DNA of 64,000 nucleotides from Actinomycetota bacterium (GCA_027315345.1 DAHUYE010000091.1:1-64000), one strand, 5' to 3'. Numbered from the stretch's first letter, positions 29,363-39,319 are shown. Numbers and translations are program-made. Notes: generated by a model from the letters alone, not told the origin.

Positions 29363-30742
29363 TCACCACGGCCAGTACCCGCTGTGGTGGAGGTGGGCGT
29401 GGTAGCCGGGGATGAACGGTGCGAGCGCTACGCCAAGGAGCACGACGAGCACGGTCCACGTCACGCCGACGTGGGTCCGGTTGAGCGTGCCCTTCTCCTC
29501 CGGCGGGTCCACGTCGTGGTCCTCCAGCGCCTCGATGCGTAGCTCCATCGGCGGGTGCGTGGCGGAGAGCACGGCTTCCCAGGCCGTCCGTCCGCCTTCC
29601 CAGGGAGCGATGCGCTCCAGCGCCCGCTGGAGCCCACCCCCGAGCCCGGCTGCTGCTGCTCCAGCATCCGCCTGGTACTCGGCGGTCCGGGAGTCCCGGG
29701 CTGCAGCAGGAACCATGACGAACTTCGTGAGGAGGTAGGAAGGCCAGAGGAGCATCCACCCAAGGACTGCCATGACGGACGTCGTGCCCTTCACGACGGA
29801 CTGGGTACTCACGTGCGTTCCTGCTGCCGTCCCGCCGGCGGCAGGAACGATCCCTCCCTGCGCCACGCCCTGTTGGGCCTTCGGGCCGAAGCGGGCACCG
29901 GAGAGGAACATCCCGAGGCTGTAGAGGGCAGCGACCGGCCAGCCGAAGGCGAGGATCATGCGGTTCGCGATGGCGTCCCCCTGCTGCCAGTGCACCATCT
30001 CATGCGCGATGACGCCTGCAAGCTCCCCGGAGTCGAGTCCTTCCACGAGGCCCTTCGAGAGCACGATGGTCCGGCTGTGCGTCCATGCCTGCGGGACCGG
30101 CGTGTCCATGATGAGGAGCTTCGGCGTCGTGCGGAGCCGCATGTTGTCCACGACGGTCTGCATGGCATCCGTCAGGTGCAGCTCCCACTCCCGTCGCGAC
30201 GGCCTCCGGTACCCCTTCCACCGGAGGAGCGTCGGCTCCATGACCGTCGCCACGATGCCTATGACGAGACCGAGGAGGATGCCGACGAAGAGTGCTGCTG
30301 CGACGACGGGGAGCGCTCCGAGGTAGGAGCTGGCGTACGTCGCTGCGAACCCGCTCCCGAACCCTATGACTGCCGAAGCGATGGCTGCGATGAAGGTGAG
30401 CCCGCCTGCCGTGTGCGAGCTGAAGTTCAGGACACCAGCGGTGTGTCCGGAGAACGTGATGCCAAAGAGCGTCACGACGACGGAGCCGATGGCGCTCACG
30501 AGTGCGACCCAGAGCGCGACGACGACAGCCGTCCAGGCTGAGGCGAGCGCTGCCGTCGCAGCTCCCGGCATGCGGAACGCTCCTGCCATGCACCACTCGA
30601 TCGTCCCGAGGCCCGGCGGGAGTCCATCGCAGCGCCAGGCAAGCACGCGGTCGTAGAGACCAAGTAGTCCTCGCCTCCCCTGCCGTGATCTCGCGACCGG
30701 AGACGCATCCCCCGGCGGCACTGGGATTGCCTCATCGGACAC
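29363..30742 (-). CDS. M48-family metallopeptidase (HtpX-like), membrane
   Basis: VIAHEMVHWQQGDAIANR; several TMs; GTG start assumed. Confidence 0.85.
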   Translation of the reverse strand: MSDEAIPVPPGDASPVARSRQGRRGLLGLYDRVLAWRCDGLPPGLGTIEWCMAGAFRMPGAATAALASAWTAVVVALWVALVSAIGSVVVTLFGITFSGHTAGVLNFSSHTAGGLTFIAAIASAVIGFGSGFAATYASSYLGALPVVAAALFVGILLGLVIGIVATVMEPTLLRWKGYRRPSRREWELHLTDAMQTVVDNMRLRTTPKLLIMDTPVPQAWTHSRTIVLSKGLVEGLDSGELAGVIAHEMVHWQQGDAIANRMILAFGWPVAALYSLGMFLSGARFGPKAQQGVAQGGIVPAAGGTAAGTHVSTQSVVKGTTSVMAVLGWMLLWPSYLLTKFVMVPAAARDSRTAEYQADAGAAAAGLGGGLQRALERIAPWEGGRTAWEAVLSATHPPMELRIEALEDHDVDPPEEKGTLNRTHVGVTWTVLVVLLGVALAPFIPGYHAHLHHSGYWPW

Positions 30743-30770
30743 GGTCGTGACTCCTTTCTCCTCGGTGCGG

Positions 30771-32546
30771 CTATTGGACGGGGATGACCTCCACGATGGC
30801 GTGGCGGTCCGTGGCAACAGAGCGAACAGCAGCAGTCCCGACAGGGAGCCTGCGGAGCGTGTTCGGATGGACGACGTACTCCTCGACGTCGCGGATGGAG
30901 CCCTTTGCCGTCGTGCCGGTCTCCCAGTCGATCTGGTGGGTGACCTTCCACGTGGGACGGGTCCCGAACTGTGCTGCGACGTCCTGGGCGTCGGCAGCTT
31001 CGAGGCGGTGCACGACGAGGAGTCCTGCTTGGAGGACAGCCTTCCGGAGGTCAGGGTCCTGGGGGAGGAACTGCGTTGCTAGAAGGAGGGGCATCGCTGC
31101 CTGCCGTGCCTGGAGCAGAAGGTCGATGATCTGCTTCGCTTCGTTGAGTGCAGCGAACTCGTCGATGGCACAGAGCACTGGGGCGACGGTCCCGCCCCGG
31201 GCGACGATCCGGAGGCGCCGGGCACAGGCTTGCTTCAGGTCCTGGATGAGGACCCGGCCCATGAGGTCCACGTCCTCGGAGGCTGCGGTCGCGGAGAGGC
31301 AGATGTAGACGACGGACGGACGACTGAAGACGTTCTCCCAGTCGAGGACCTTGTCGGCCGTGAAGAGCGGTCCGAAGGCGCCCTGGAGGAGGGCGCCGAA
31401 GCGGTGCTGGAGCGAGATGATCCCCGATTTCCCGGCAGCATCGGCATCGTCCACGATGGCGGTGAGTTCGTCCTGGAGCCCTTCGTCTGCGATCTTCCTC
31501 GTGAGGAGACGGAGCCCGTTCAGGGAGCAGGACTCTGCGAGCTGGCGGAGCGTGAGGGGAAGTCCTGCTGCCAGCATCCCCCGGATGACGAGCGGCACGA
31601 CGTGCATGCCGACCTGCTTGTAAATCTCTCCGGCCTCACCGAAGGTGAACGAGCCGATGAGCTTGTTCGCGATGTCGGCCGGGGATCCCTGGCAGGGGTT
31701 GTACCCGATGGTTTCCGGGTCGTCGGGGTCCACGACGAGGAAGGGCAGGCGGTAGCGCTTTGCGAGGCGCTCCGCTGCCCCACCGAGTCCTCCGCCCTTG
31801 CAGTCGATGATGACGAGCCCGGCGCCGTTCCGCATGGCACCATCCGCCAGGCGCTCCAGCGTCGTCGTCTTCCCTGAGCCCGAGGCGCCGGGGAGGAAGG
31901 TGTGGAGCCGCAGCTCCGACGGGTCGAGGTCGAACGGCTTTCGTCGGTTGTCACGGAGCGCTCCGAGGCGGATGCCACCCGGCGGGTGGTCCGCATCGGC
32001 AAGCATCAACTTCGCGACTGGCGACACGATGGAAGCGTAGTGATGGAGGAGGCTTCCGAGCTGGGATGATCCGGTTCGCTCACGCTCCCTCGCCTGGGTG
32101 AAGAGGCCAGAGGTGAGCGTCCGCTCCCGGGTGGAGAGGAACGCTTCCGTCCCAAGGAGCAGCAGTGGTCCGCCCTGCAGCTCGACAGCACAGCCGTGCC
32201 AGACCGCAGTGCCCCATGGGAGGACGCTCGACGTCGGGAGGAGGTCGTAGAGGCGGCCCGGGAAGAGGAAGCCGAGCGGCCAGAGCCACGGGATGAGCTG
32301 TGCCTCGATGACGAGGCCCGCTGCGAAGCCGACCGAGAGGATGGCGATGGTCGGCCAGGATGGCCTCGTGATCTTCCACGCTCCCCAGGCGAGGACAGCG
32401 CCGAGGAGCATGCCCGGCATGAGGACGACGCATATCCCGATGACGACGCCGAGCGACACGGTGACGTTCGACCAGAGGTTGTACTCGGTTCCGACGTCGG
32501 AGGTCGCAGGGGCGGGGACGTGGCGGTCACTCAGCGGCCCTGCCAT
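30771..32546 (-). CDS. VirD4/TraD-like coupling ATPase
   Basis: FLPGASGSGKTTTLERLA, IDCKGGG, CAIDEFAALNEAK, LATQFLPQ. Confidence 0.88.
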   Translation of the reverse strand: MAGPLSDRHVPAPATSDVGTEYNLWSNVTVSLGVVIGICVVLMPGMLLGAVLAWGAWKITRPSWPTIAILSVGFAAGLVIEAQLIPWLWPLGFLFPGRLYDLLPTSSVLPWGTAVWHGCAVELQGGPLLLLGTEAFLSTRERTLTSGLFTQARERERTGSSQLGSLLHHYASIVSPVAKLMLADADHPPGGIRLGALRDNRRKPFDLDPSELRLHTFLPGASGSGKTTTLERLADGAMRNGAGLVIIDCKGGGLGGAAERLAKRYRLPFLVVDPDDPETIGYNPCQGSPADIANKLIGSFTFGEAGEIYKQVGMHVVPLVIRGMLAAGLPLTLRQLAESCSLNGLRLLTRKIADEGLQDELTAIVDDADAAGKSGIISLQHRFGALLQGAFGPLFTADKVLDWENVFSRPSVVYICLSATAASEDVDLMGRVLIQDLKQACARRLRIVARGGTVAPVLCAIDEFAALNEAKQIIDLLLQARQAAMPLLLATQFLPQDPDLRKAVLQAGLLVVHRLEAADAQDVAAQFGTRPTWKVTHQIDWETGTTAKGSIRDVEEYVVHPNTLRRLPVGTAAVRSVATDRHAIVEVIPVQ

Positions 32547-33304
32547 GGTCGAACCTCGATGAAGTCACCCGTCTTCATGCGCCTTACGATCTCCCGGATG
32601 AAGTCCACCCGGTTCGGGCGGACGTACCAGAGGACCTCGTCGTACTTTTCGGCGATGTACGCCTTGATGACCGTCTCGGCATCCATCCGGCTCCGAGGCG
32701 AGCGGTCCAGCTCGATGGCGATGCTGCGTTCCTTCGTTCCGTTGCGGGGCGCAAGGACGAGGACTGCATCGGGGATGCGCCCCGTCGTCTTCCGCTCCCC
32801 GGCGCGCTTTTCCCGGTAGCGCTGCGCCCGGCGCTCCCGCTCCGTGAGGAGCGTTGCGCCCGGGTGGGCTGCGAGGAGTTCCTCGGCAAGGTCCACGATG
32901 GCGAGTGCATGATGCACCTCGGCGGGCACGATCCGGGCAGGAGACAACCCGGTGTCGGCGAGCTTTGCGCCCTGGGTCGTCACCCGGAGAACGGACGGTT
33001 CCCGGTAGTGGGTTCTCGTGCGCTGAAGGAGCGGCGGGTGGGCATCACAGAGCTTCCGGACGCGCTGGAAGGCTGCCGACTTGCCGTGCGGAGTGGGAAA
33101 GAATTTCGCTGCGATCTGGTCCACGGTCACGATGCCGTGCCGTGCGACCCAGACGAGAATGTCGAGGTCTCGTTCGGTGAGGTGCATATGGCCCGCTGCT
33201 CGAAGCGGCATGCGGCCATTGCCATTCGGAAGGGTACGACCGCCGTTTGCGGACGGCTGCGACTCCAAGGCTCCTGTGCGCTTCGGTTGTCCGGGCGCAT
33301 TCAT
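32531..33304 (-). CDS. Replication-relaxation family protein
   Basis: LTERDLDILVWVARHGIVTVDQIAAKFFP..AIELDRSPRSRMD. Confidence 0.75.
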   Translation of the reverse strand: MNAPGQPKRTGALESQPSANGGRTLPNGNGRMPLRAAGHMHLTERDLDILVWVARHGIVTVDQIAAKFFPTPHGKSAAFQRVRKLCDAHPPLLQRTRTHYREPSVLRVTTQGAKLADTGLSPARIVPAEVHHALAIVDLAEELLAAHPGATLLTERERRAQRYREKRAGERKTTGRIPDAVLVLAPRNGTKERSIAIELDRSPRSRMDAETVIKAYIAEKYDEVLWYVRPNRVDFIREIVRRMKTGDFIEVRPWQGR

Positions 33305-33626
33305 CGCTGTCTCTACCGGGCTCCCACGGCCTTGGTCCGTGGTCCCTCTGTTGCACCCTGATTATCTCCCGACACGCGACATTTGCCAATATCCCATATC
33401 GCAGAAGAACGCTCGCCTGGACTTCCCCTTTTCTCCCCTCTCCCTATCCCTGTCAGGAAGCCGAGCCTCTTTCTCTCTTTACTTTCCCCGTTGTCGCCTG
33501 CACTGCAGGTCCCTCTTACCAACCCAACCCTCCCCCTGAACTCCTCCCCCAACTCCTCCGCCTTGTCGTTCTCACCGCCGCCCCGCTGCACTGTGCTCCT
33601 CCTTGGCCCCCAACCTGTCCTCCTGG

Positions 33627-33685
33627 TTCGACACCCCAGTCACACGTTGTGGGGGTGGGGTGTCGAAGGATTGCCTCTGCAATCC
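33627..33685. repeat. Inverted repeats, candidate oriT/origin element
   Basis: TTCGACACCCC(33627-33637)/GGGGTGTCGAA(33657-33667), then GGATTGC-ctct-GCAATCC (33668-33685). Confidence 0.6.
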
Positions 33686-34000
33686 AGGGAGGGCAGCGTG
33701 GGGCCGTATCCCCTGTTCAGGAGCGCAGCGGGGCGGCGGCGGGCAGTCGGGAATGTTCAGGCAGAGGCTCTGCACCACAGCAGCAGAGGCTAGTGCAGAG
33801 GGTTTCGGGAGGAGCGGACCTGCTCGTCCGGAGTGGTCCACCGGGTGCCAGGAGCCGCTAGTGCCACGCTACTCGCCTCCGGGAGGGGGATACAAGGACC
33901 ATCAAGGGGAGGTGGTGCGATTGGCGCGTTTGCTCGGTTCCCTCCTTGCTGGGGAGGGAGCTGAACGATCCCGTAGCGCTGAATGTGGCGTGCGGGATGG

Positions 34001-34199
34001 CCCCCGTTTATGCGTGAGCTTGAGCCCATGAGCGTTAGCTCAGAATCAATCGTGACCTACTACAGGATAACTATCGGAAGAACTACAGGTATTAATGAGC
34101 TTCTCGGCGTTTATGCGTAGAAACCTCGGCGTTTATGCGTAAGGGGAGATCACAGAAACCTCGGCGTTTATGCGTGGATAAGTCCTGGTGTTTAGTCCT
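34001..34199 (+). repeat. Iteron array
   Basis: TCGGCGTTTATGCGT at 34104-34118, 34126-34140, 34161-34175; degenerate copies at 34001-34015 and 34185-34199. Confidence 0.85.
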
Positions 34200-35097
34200 A
34201 CTGTGGACGAGACGGAATGTGAGTTGGCGAGGGTCTGAGGATGAGGCCGTCTTTGGATGCCTCGACTACCGCGGGATAGACGTCAACAATTTTGTGCAGC
34301 GCTTGGATAGCCTCAGGCTTGAAGTGCCACACATTTGCGTAGTCCGCTCCGAGCTGAAGATGAAGAGCCGCCCACGGGACACGCGTGGACGTCCGCAGGT
34401 AGCTCATGCGATACGTGAGCCACATGTACAAGTCGAGCGCCAACGGTGACCTTCGAAGCCGCTGGAGAGCCTCCATGCTGACCGGAACCGGGTGTTCGGT
34501 GATCTCGCGGAAAAAGTGTTCTCCGAGAGTGATCGTCGATTCCCAGAGGACCGGCTGATCGGGTCGCTTCGGGTCCCACCACAACTGATAGTCGTCCGCG
34601 ACCATCCACCCGGTTCCAGCCGTGACCCTCTCGCCGTTGTATCGGACCCAGATCGAGGTACTGAACAGTCGCTCCATCTGCGATCGCAGGCGTCGGATCG
34701 TTCCCCAGCGTCCGCCAGTCGGGATGATCCTGAGCTGCCGCATGAACCCTGACAGGTGATCGCCGAGCACCAGTTCCCGGCTCTTGGTGCGGACAGCCTC
34801 CGTCGTGATCCAGGCCAGGAGCAAACGGGGAATCGACCCGTAGGGAAGGCCGACGCTCGGAGGTGCGGCCATGCTGAGGGACAGTGAGCCGTTCCGACGT
34901 TCGAAGATCGGAACCTTGGGGTCGCTGTGTGGCAGGGTCGCCTGGGTGAGCACCCGAGCGTAGAAGCCCACATTGCCTACGGTACGGGCGTGATCCAGCT
35001 CTTCCTGAAAGTAGTCGGCAAGTATCGAGCTGAGACGCGCTTCAGCGCTGTCGCGCTCTAACGCTACCGCGCTACCGCGCTGTTCACGATCACTCAC
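34198..35097 (-). CDS. Plasmid replication initiator, RepA_C-like
   Basis: LPYGSIPRLLLAWITTEAVRTKSRELVLGDHLSGFMRQLRI; GTG start (VSDREQ) overlapping the RHH gene. Confidence 0.8.
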   Translation of the reverse strand: MSDREQRGSAVALERDSAEARLSSILADYFQEELDHARTVGNVGFYARVLTQATLPHSDPKVPIFERRNGSLSLSMAAPPSVGLPYGSIPRLLLAWITTEAVRTKSRELVLGDHLSGFMRQLRIIPTGGRWGTIRRLRSQMERLFSTSIWVRYNGERVTAGTGWMVADDYQLWWDPKRPDQPVLWESTITLGEHFFREITEHPVPVSMEALQRLRRSPLALDLYMWLTYRMSYLRTSTRVPWAALHLQLGADYANVWHFKPEAIQALHKIVDVYPAVVEASKDGLILRPSPTHIPSRPQ

Positions 35098-35356
35098 GGC
35101 CGAGCACCTCGACGACCTTTCGGCGGACGTCTTCGTCCTCTGCGAGTAGAGCCAGCAGGGACTTGGTGACGGCGTAGGTACTCGTGTCGTGATCCATGGC
35201 AAAGACCTTCAACTCACGGTGCAGGTGCTTGGGTATCTCCGCCGTATACCGGACGATGCTCTCGTTCGGTGATGGGGGTGCCGGAGCGACGGGGTGCGGC
35301 GTTGCCGTGATCTCCGCAAGACGGGCGAGAGCTGAGACCTTCTTCGGTGTACTCAT
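35090..35356 (-). CDS. Ribbon-helix-helix partition partner
   Basis: [41 protein letters not shown]; between parA and rep. Confidence 0.7.
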   Translation of the reverse strand: MSTPKKVSALARLAEITATPHPVAPAPPSPNESIVRYTAEIPKHLHRELKVFAMDHDTSTYAVTKSLLALLAEDEDVRRKVVEVLGRE

Positions 35357-35970
35357 GCTGCTCCCTCCCTTTCGGCCAGCAGCTCGTCGAGGAGCTGGCC
35401 GTAGCGGTGTCCCTCCGGCGGAACCATGCCGTAGCCCCATCCGTAGGCTTCCAAGAGCGGTATCTCGGTCCGCAGCACTGGGAGTCCACGATCCTCCAAC
35501 AGTTCACGAGCACTGCGTGAGCCACGGGTTCTGGACCGCACCCGCGTGAGGAGCACGTACACGTCGGGGTCGTTCGCAAGCGCCGTTTTCGAGAGCAGCT
35601 CGATCGTCGGACTGAGACGGTCGAGGTCCATCGCCAGCGGCTCGACCGGGATGATGACCGTGTCAACGGATGAGACTGCAGCGGCGACTATGTCCGTGTG
35701 CCCAGGGGGCGTGTCGATCACGAGGTGCGAGGCTCCACCCAGCAGCTCGGGAAGTCGGCTGCCCAAGTCCGACTTCGGGTAGCTCACGGTTCGACATGGA
35801 AGGGTCTCGGCGAGTTGGTCCCAGCGAGACGCGGAGCCCTGTGGGTCGGAATCGACCAGAACGGTAGGTGCCTGCCGAGCGAGTCCTACGGCAAGGTGGA
35901 CGGCCGTCGTCGTCTTACCGACGCCGCCCTTGAGGTTGACGACTGCAATGCGCACATTGGTTTCCCACAT
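35353..35970 (-). CDS. parA: ParA-like partition ATPase
   Basis: [21 protein letters not shown]. Confidence 0.92.
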   Translation of the reverse strand: MWETNVRIAVVNLKGGVGKTTTAVHLAVGLARQAPTVLVDSDPQGSASRWDQLAETLPCRTVSYPKSDLGSRLPELLGGASHLVIDTPPGHTDIVAAAVSSVDTVIIPVEPLAMDLDRLSPTIELLSKTALANDPDVYVLLTRVRSRTRGSRSARELLEDRGLPVLRTEIPLLEAYGWGYGMVPPEGHRYGQLLDELLAEREGAA

Positions 35971-36062
35971 CGCCAGCGCTTGCGCGCTACAGCGCGACCG
36001 CGCGGACGCGATTGTTGCTTATGCAATGACGATACGGATTTCGGAACCCCTTTGTCCATGGG

Positions 36063-37331
36063 TCACTGCCGCCGTGGGACGCGACGGACGGGTTCACTCG
36101 TGAGCGTGTCGCCTTCGGGGCTTGCGAGCTGGCGCTCCAGGTCGGTGAAGGCAGCGATGATGTCGGGCGCTTCGAAGGCTCGGTTGCGGCGACCGACGGT
36201 CACCTGCTTCAGGATGCCAGCCTCGACGAGGCGTGAGACGGCCTCGTTCGTCTGGATGAAGCTCCGGGAGATCATGTCGGCTGCGCTGTTGACGGTGACG
36301 ACGGGAGCGCCGACGAGCGCTCCGAGGAGGAGGTCGGCTGCCGACCGGGCACGGACTCGGCCGAGGCGTTCCCGCCACGATGCTTCTATGGCACGGGCGC
36401 GTTCCTCGAAGCTCGACGCATCATCGACAGCCCGCTTGCACGCAGTGGCAAAGCGTCCTATCCAGAGGTTTATGCCTTCGCTCGCTGCCTTGCCAGATGC
36501 CGGTCCCCGGTACCTGGTCGCTTCGAGACCACCGACGTAGTCCTGTGCCCAGGTCGCAAGGACGAGCGACACCGGAGGAAGGACGTGGGGGGCCACGCCC
36601 CGACGTCGGAAGATGAGGTGCACGAGGGCTCTGCCGGTCCGACCGTTGCCGTCCACGAAGGGGTGGATCGTCTCGAACTGGGCGTGCGCGATGGCTGCTT
36701 GGGCGACAGGGGGGAGCGAGTCGTCGTTGGCGAAGGCGACGAGGTCGGCGACGAGTTCGGCGACGTACTCCGGCGGTGGAGGGACGAAGGCAGCGCTGCA
36801 GGGGTTGTAGGCGCTCCCCCCGATCCAGTTCTGCTGTTCCCGGAACTTCCCGGCGTACTGCTCCAGTCGCGTCTTGGCGAGGAGACGCTGGTGGACATCG
36901 AGCACCAACTCCACCGTGATCGGGTCTCCTGCATCGACGTGCTCGATGGCGAAGACCATGGCGTCGATGTTCCCGAGGACCTCGACGGCCGTGACATCGG
37001 ACGGGTCGTCGCCAAGACCTCTGGCGGCTTCTGCCCGCAGAAGTCGTCGTGCTCCGATCTCCAGTCCTTCGATCCGAGACGAGGCGACGGACTCCGCACG
37101 GAGCAGGATGCGGGCGAGCGCCTCGGTATCGACGAGGCTCGTCGCTTCAGCGTTGAGGCGAGCGATGGCAGCTTCGGCATCCGCGATGTCGGCTGCGACC
37201 TCACCGTCGATGGTGAACGCACGTCCGACGAGCGGGTCGGGGACGTAGGCTTCGTACTCGCACCCGCGGTTGTCCTTGCGGGACGGGCCGGTGTAGTCGT
37301 TGATCCAGCGGCGGCGGATAACCCGAGACAT
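36063..37331 (-). CDS. Fic family protein
   Basis: HPFVDGNGRTGRALVHLI (HPFx[D/E]GNGRxxR). Confidence 0.93.
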   Translation of the reverse strand: MSRVIRRRWINDYTGPSRKDNRGCEYEAYVPDPLVGRAFTIDGEVAADIADAEAAIARLNAEATSLVDTEALARILLRAESVASSRIEGLEIGARRLLRAEAARGLGDDPSDVTAVEVLGNIDAMVFAIEHVDAGDPITVELVLDVHQRLLAKTRLEQYAGKFREQQNWIGGSAYNPCSAAFVPPPPEYVAELVADLVAFANDDSLPPVAQAAIAHAQFETIHPFVDGNGRTGRALVHLIFRRRGVAPHVLPPVSLVLATWAQDYVGGLEATRYRGPASGKAASEGINLWIGRFATACKRAVDDASSFEERARAIEASWRERLGRVRARSAADLLLGALVGAPVVTVNSAADMISRSFIQTNEAVSRLVEAGILKQVTVGRRNRAFEAPDIIAAFTDLERQLASPEGDTLTSEPVRRVPRRQ

Positions 37332-37384
37332 GGTTGCTCCTTAGATAGGGTTATCATACAACCCTAAATACAGCTCTGGAGTAT

Positions 37385-37756
37385 TTAGGGTTGCACTCCG
37401 CCTCCAGCCCCGTCCAGCAACCGCTCCAGGGCGACCTTGGGGATGAGGATGCGCCTGCCGATGCGGATGCAGGGAATCTCGCCACGGCTCACGGCGTCGT
37501 AGGCAGTCGCCCGGGAGATGCCGAGCACGACTGCAGCCTCCTCGACGGTCATGGTGAGCCGCTGCGGTGGGCGCTCCTCGATGACCGGCCCGACGGTGCG
37601 GCGCTCGACGTGCAGCTCGTCCCACTCGATGACGGCGACGGCTTCGCTGAAGGCATCAGAGTGTGCGTTCCACCAGTCCAACTGGGTGACCGTGATGCGC
37701 CCGACGGTCTCGGCGCCAGCAAGCTCGGGAAGGTCGAGGTCGGTCTCGTCGGACAC
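37385..37756 (-). CDS. Excisionase-type HTH_17 protein
   Basis: LTMTVEEAAVVLGISRATAYDAVSRGEIPCIRIGRRILIPKVALERLL; GTG start. Confidence 0.75.
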   Translation of the reverse strand: MSDETDLDLPELAGAETVGRITVTQLDWWNAHSDAFSEAVAVIEWDELHVERRTVGPVIEERPPQRLTMTVEEAAVVLGISRATAYDAVSRGEIPCIRIGRRILIPKVALERLLDGAGGGVQP

Positions 37757-37766
37757 GAGCCCAGTT

Positions 37767-38927
37767 TTATGCGCCAGACGGCAGTCCGGCGGGTTCCTTC
37801 TTGGCGGCGAGGACCTGGCCCATGATGGTGGCAGCAGCCCGGTTCCGTTCCTCGATGGCGTGGGAGTACACCCGGAGGGTGAGGGAGGGATCGGAATGGC
37901 CGAGGAAGTCGGCGACGGTCCGGATGTCCATGCCTGCATGGATGAGCTGGGTTGCCGTGAAGTGGCGGAGGTCGTGGAGACGCACGTCGGGTGCTCCGAC
38001 GGCGTCCCGCACCCGGATGAAGAACGACGTCACGTTGTCCGGCCGGAAGGGCGTGGTCGCCTCGACGTAGGGCGAGAAGACGAAGGCGTCGGCGGCGAGG
38101 GTTCCTCCGGCGTCGGTGATCCAGTCCTCGACCCGCTTCCGGTGCGCAGTGAGGAGGGCGATGCCAACGGGGTCGAGCGCGACCTTCCGGGAGCGGTCGG
38201 TCTTGGTGCTCTTCTCGGCGAGCCCGCCACGGGCCACGACGACAGAGCGGGCAACGTCAAGCACGCCGACGTCGAGGTTCACGTCGGACCAGCGAAGGGC
38301 GCACAGCTCCCCCCGGCGCATCCCCGTGAGCGCAGCGAGCATGAGGAGCGGAGCAAGCCGGGGATCCCGCCGTTCTGCCTCTTCGATGACCTGCTGGACG
38401 ACCTCCACGGCGGGAGCGGTTACTCGGCGGTTCGACACCCGGGGAGGCTTCGCCCGGTCAGCGATGTTCTCCCGGAGCCATCCCCAGCGCACAGCTTGGT
38501 GGAGGGCAGCGGAGAGGATGGCGTGGACGTTCCGGATGGTCTTGGGGGACTTCCCGGCGTCCTTCAGGGTGCCGTAGAGGTCGTCGAGGTGCTTCGCCGT
38601 GAGCTGGTGGAGCTTGATCTTCCCGAGCCGGGGACGGATGGTCCCGTTCACCTGCGAGGTGTAGTTGCGGACCGTCGTCGGCGAGAGGTCGAGGCGTTCG
38701 CACTCCTCCAGCCAGCGGTCGAGGAGCTGGCCGACCGTGACGCCCATGCCGTCGGTGCGGCTGGGGGCCTGATGGTCCACGAGGTCCCGGAGGGCAGCAT
38801 CGGCTGCCCGGGCGCCGCCATGGAACGTCTTCGAGACCTGGTGGCGCTTGCCGGTCTCCGGGTCGTAGCCGAGGGAGACCCGCAGCTCCCAGACCCCAGG
38901 ACGCAGCTCGCGCTTCGATCCACGCAT
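37767..38927 (-). CDS. int: Tyrosine site-specific integrase (element 1)
   Basis: AALTGMRRGELCALRWSDV.., LHDLRHFTATQLIHAG.., LGHSDPSLTLRVYSH. Confidence 0.95.
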   Translation of the reverse strand: MRGSKRELRPGVWELRVSLGYDPETGKRHQVSKTFHGGARAADAALRDLVDHQAPSRTDGMGVTVGQLLDRWLEECERLDLSPTTVRNYTSQVNGTIRPRLGKIKLHQLTAKHLDDLYGTLKDAGKSPKTIRNVHAILSAALHQAVRWGWLRENIADRAKPPRVSNRRVTAPAVEVVQQVIEEAERRDPRLAPLLMLAALTGMRRGELCALRWSDVNLDVGVLDVARSVVVARGGLAEKSTKTDRSRKVALDPVGIALLTAHRKRVEDWITDAGGTLAADAFVFSPYVEATTPFRPDNVTSFFIRVRDAVGAPDVRLHDLRHFTATQLIHAGMDIRTVADFLGHSDPSLTLRVYSHAIEERNRAAATIMGQVLAAKKEPAGLPSGA

Positions 38928-38993
38928 GTAGGCATCGTAGCGGTGGGATGTGACGGGATTGGTGAGAATCCGGTGGGACGCGATCCCGGGCAG

Positions 38994-39083
38994 CAGAAGG
39001 GCCGGTGCTTGCGCACCGGCCCTGACCTGCACTTTCTCTGGTGGCGGGGGTTGGATTTGAACCAACGACCTTCGGGTTATGAG
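38994..39083 (-). repeat. attR-like site: tRNA(CAT) 3' half plus downstream hairpin
   Basis: Minus strand CTCATAACCCGAAGGTCGTTGGTTCAAATCCAACCCCCGCCACCA; shares an 18-bp core and a 37-bp hairpin block with 1666-1754. Confidence 0.85.
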
Positions 39084-39319
39084 CCATCCTTGTGGGGTGG
39101 GTGATAGGCAGCTCTGGTGGGTGTCTCTCCTGGTCAGACGGCTTCCCAGCCGCCCCCTCGTAGGCGTTGGTAGGTCCTGAGAGGAGCCGGTATGCAGCGC
39201 TCTGGGTGACAAACGGGTGACAAGCCGGCTCAATCAACCTTAACGCCCCTCTGTCGCGTCACCACTGCTCGGGGCCTTTCCTGGAGCCCCGCCGCGGGCG
39301 AGGCGAGGACCCGGCGCTC

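Noticed and set aside
29555-30541. 328-aa plus-strand ORF
   Set aside because: Antisense to the M48 peptidase gene; no domain-like pattern
33247-34031. Several overlapping ORFs in the 33.2-34.0 kb region
   Set aside because: Translations are Pro/Ser- or Arg-rich and driven by the pyrimidine tract and inverted repeats; treated as non-coding origin/transfer region
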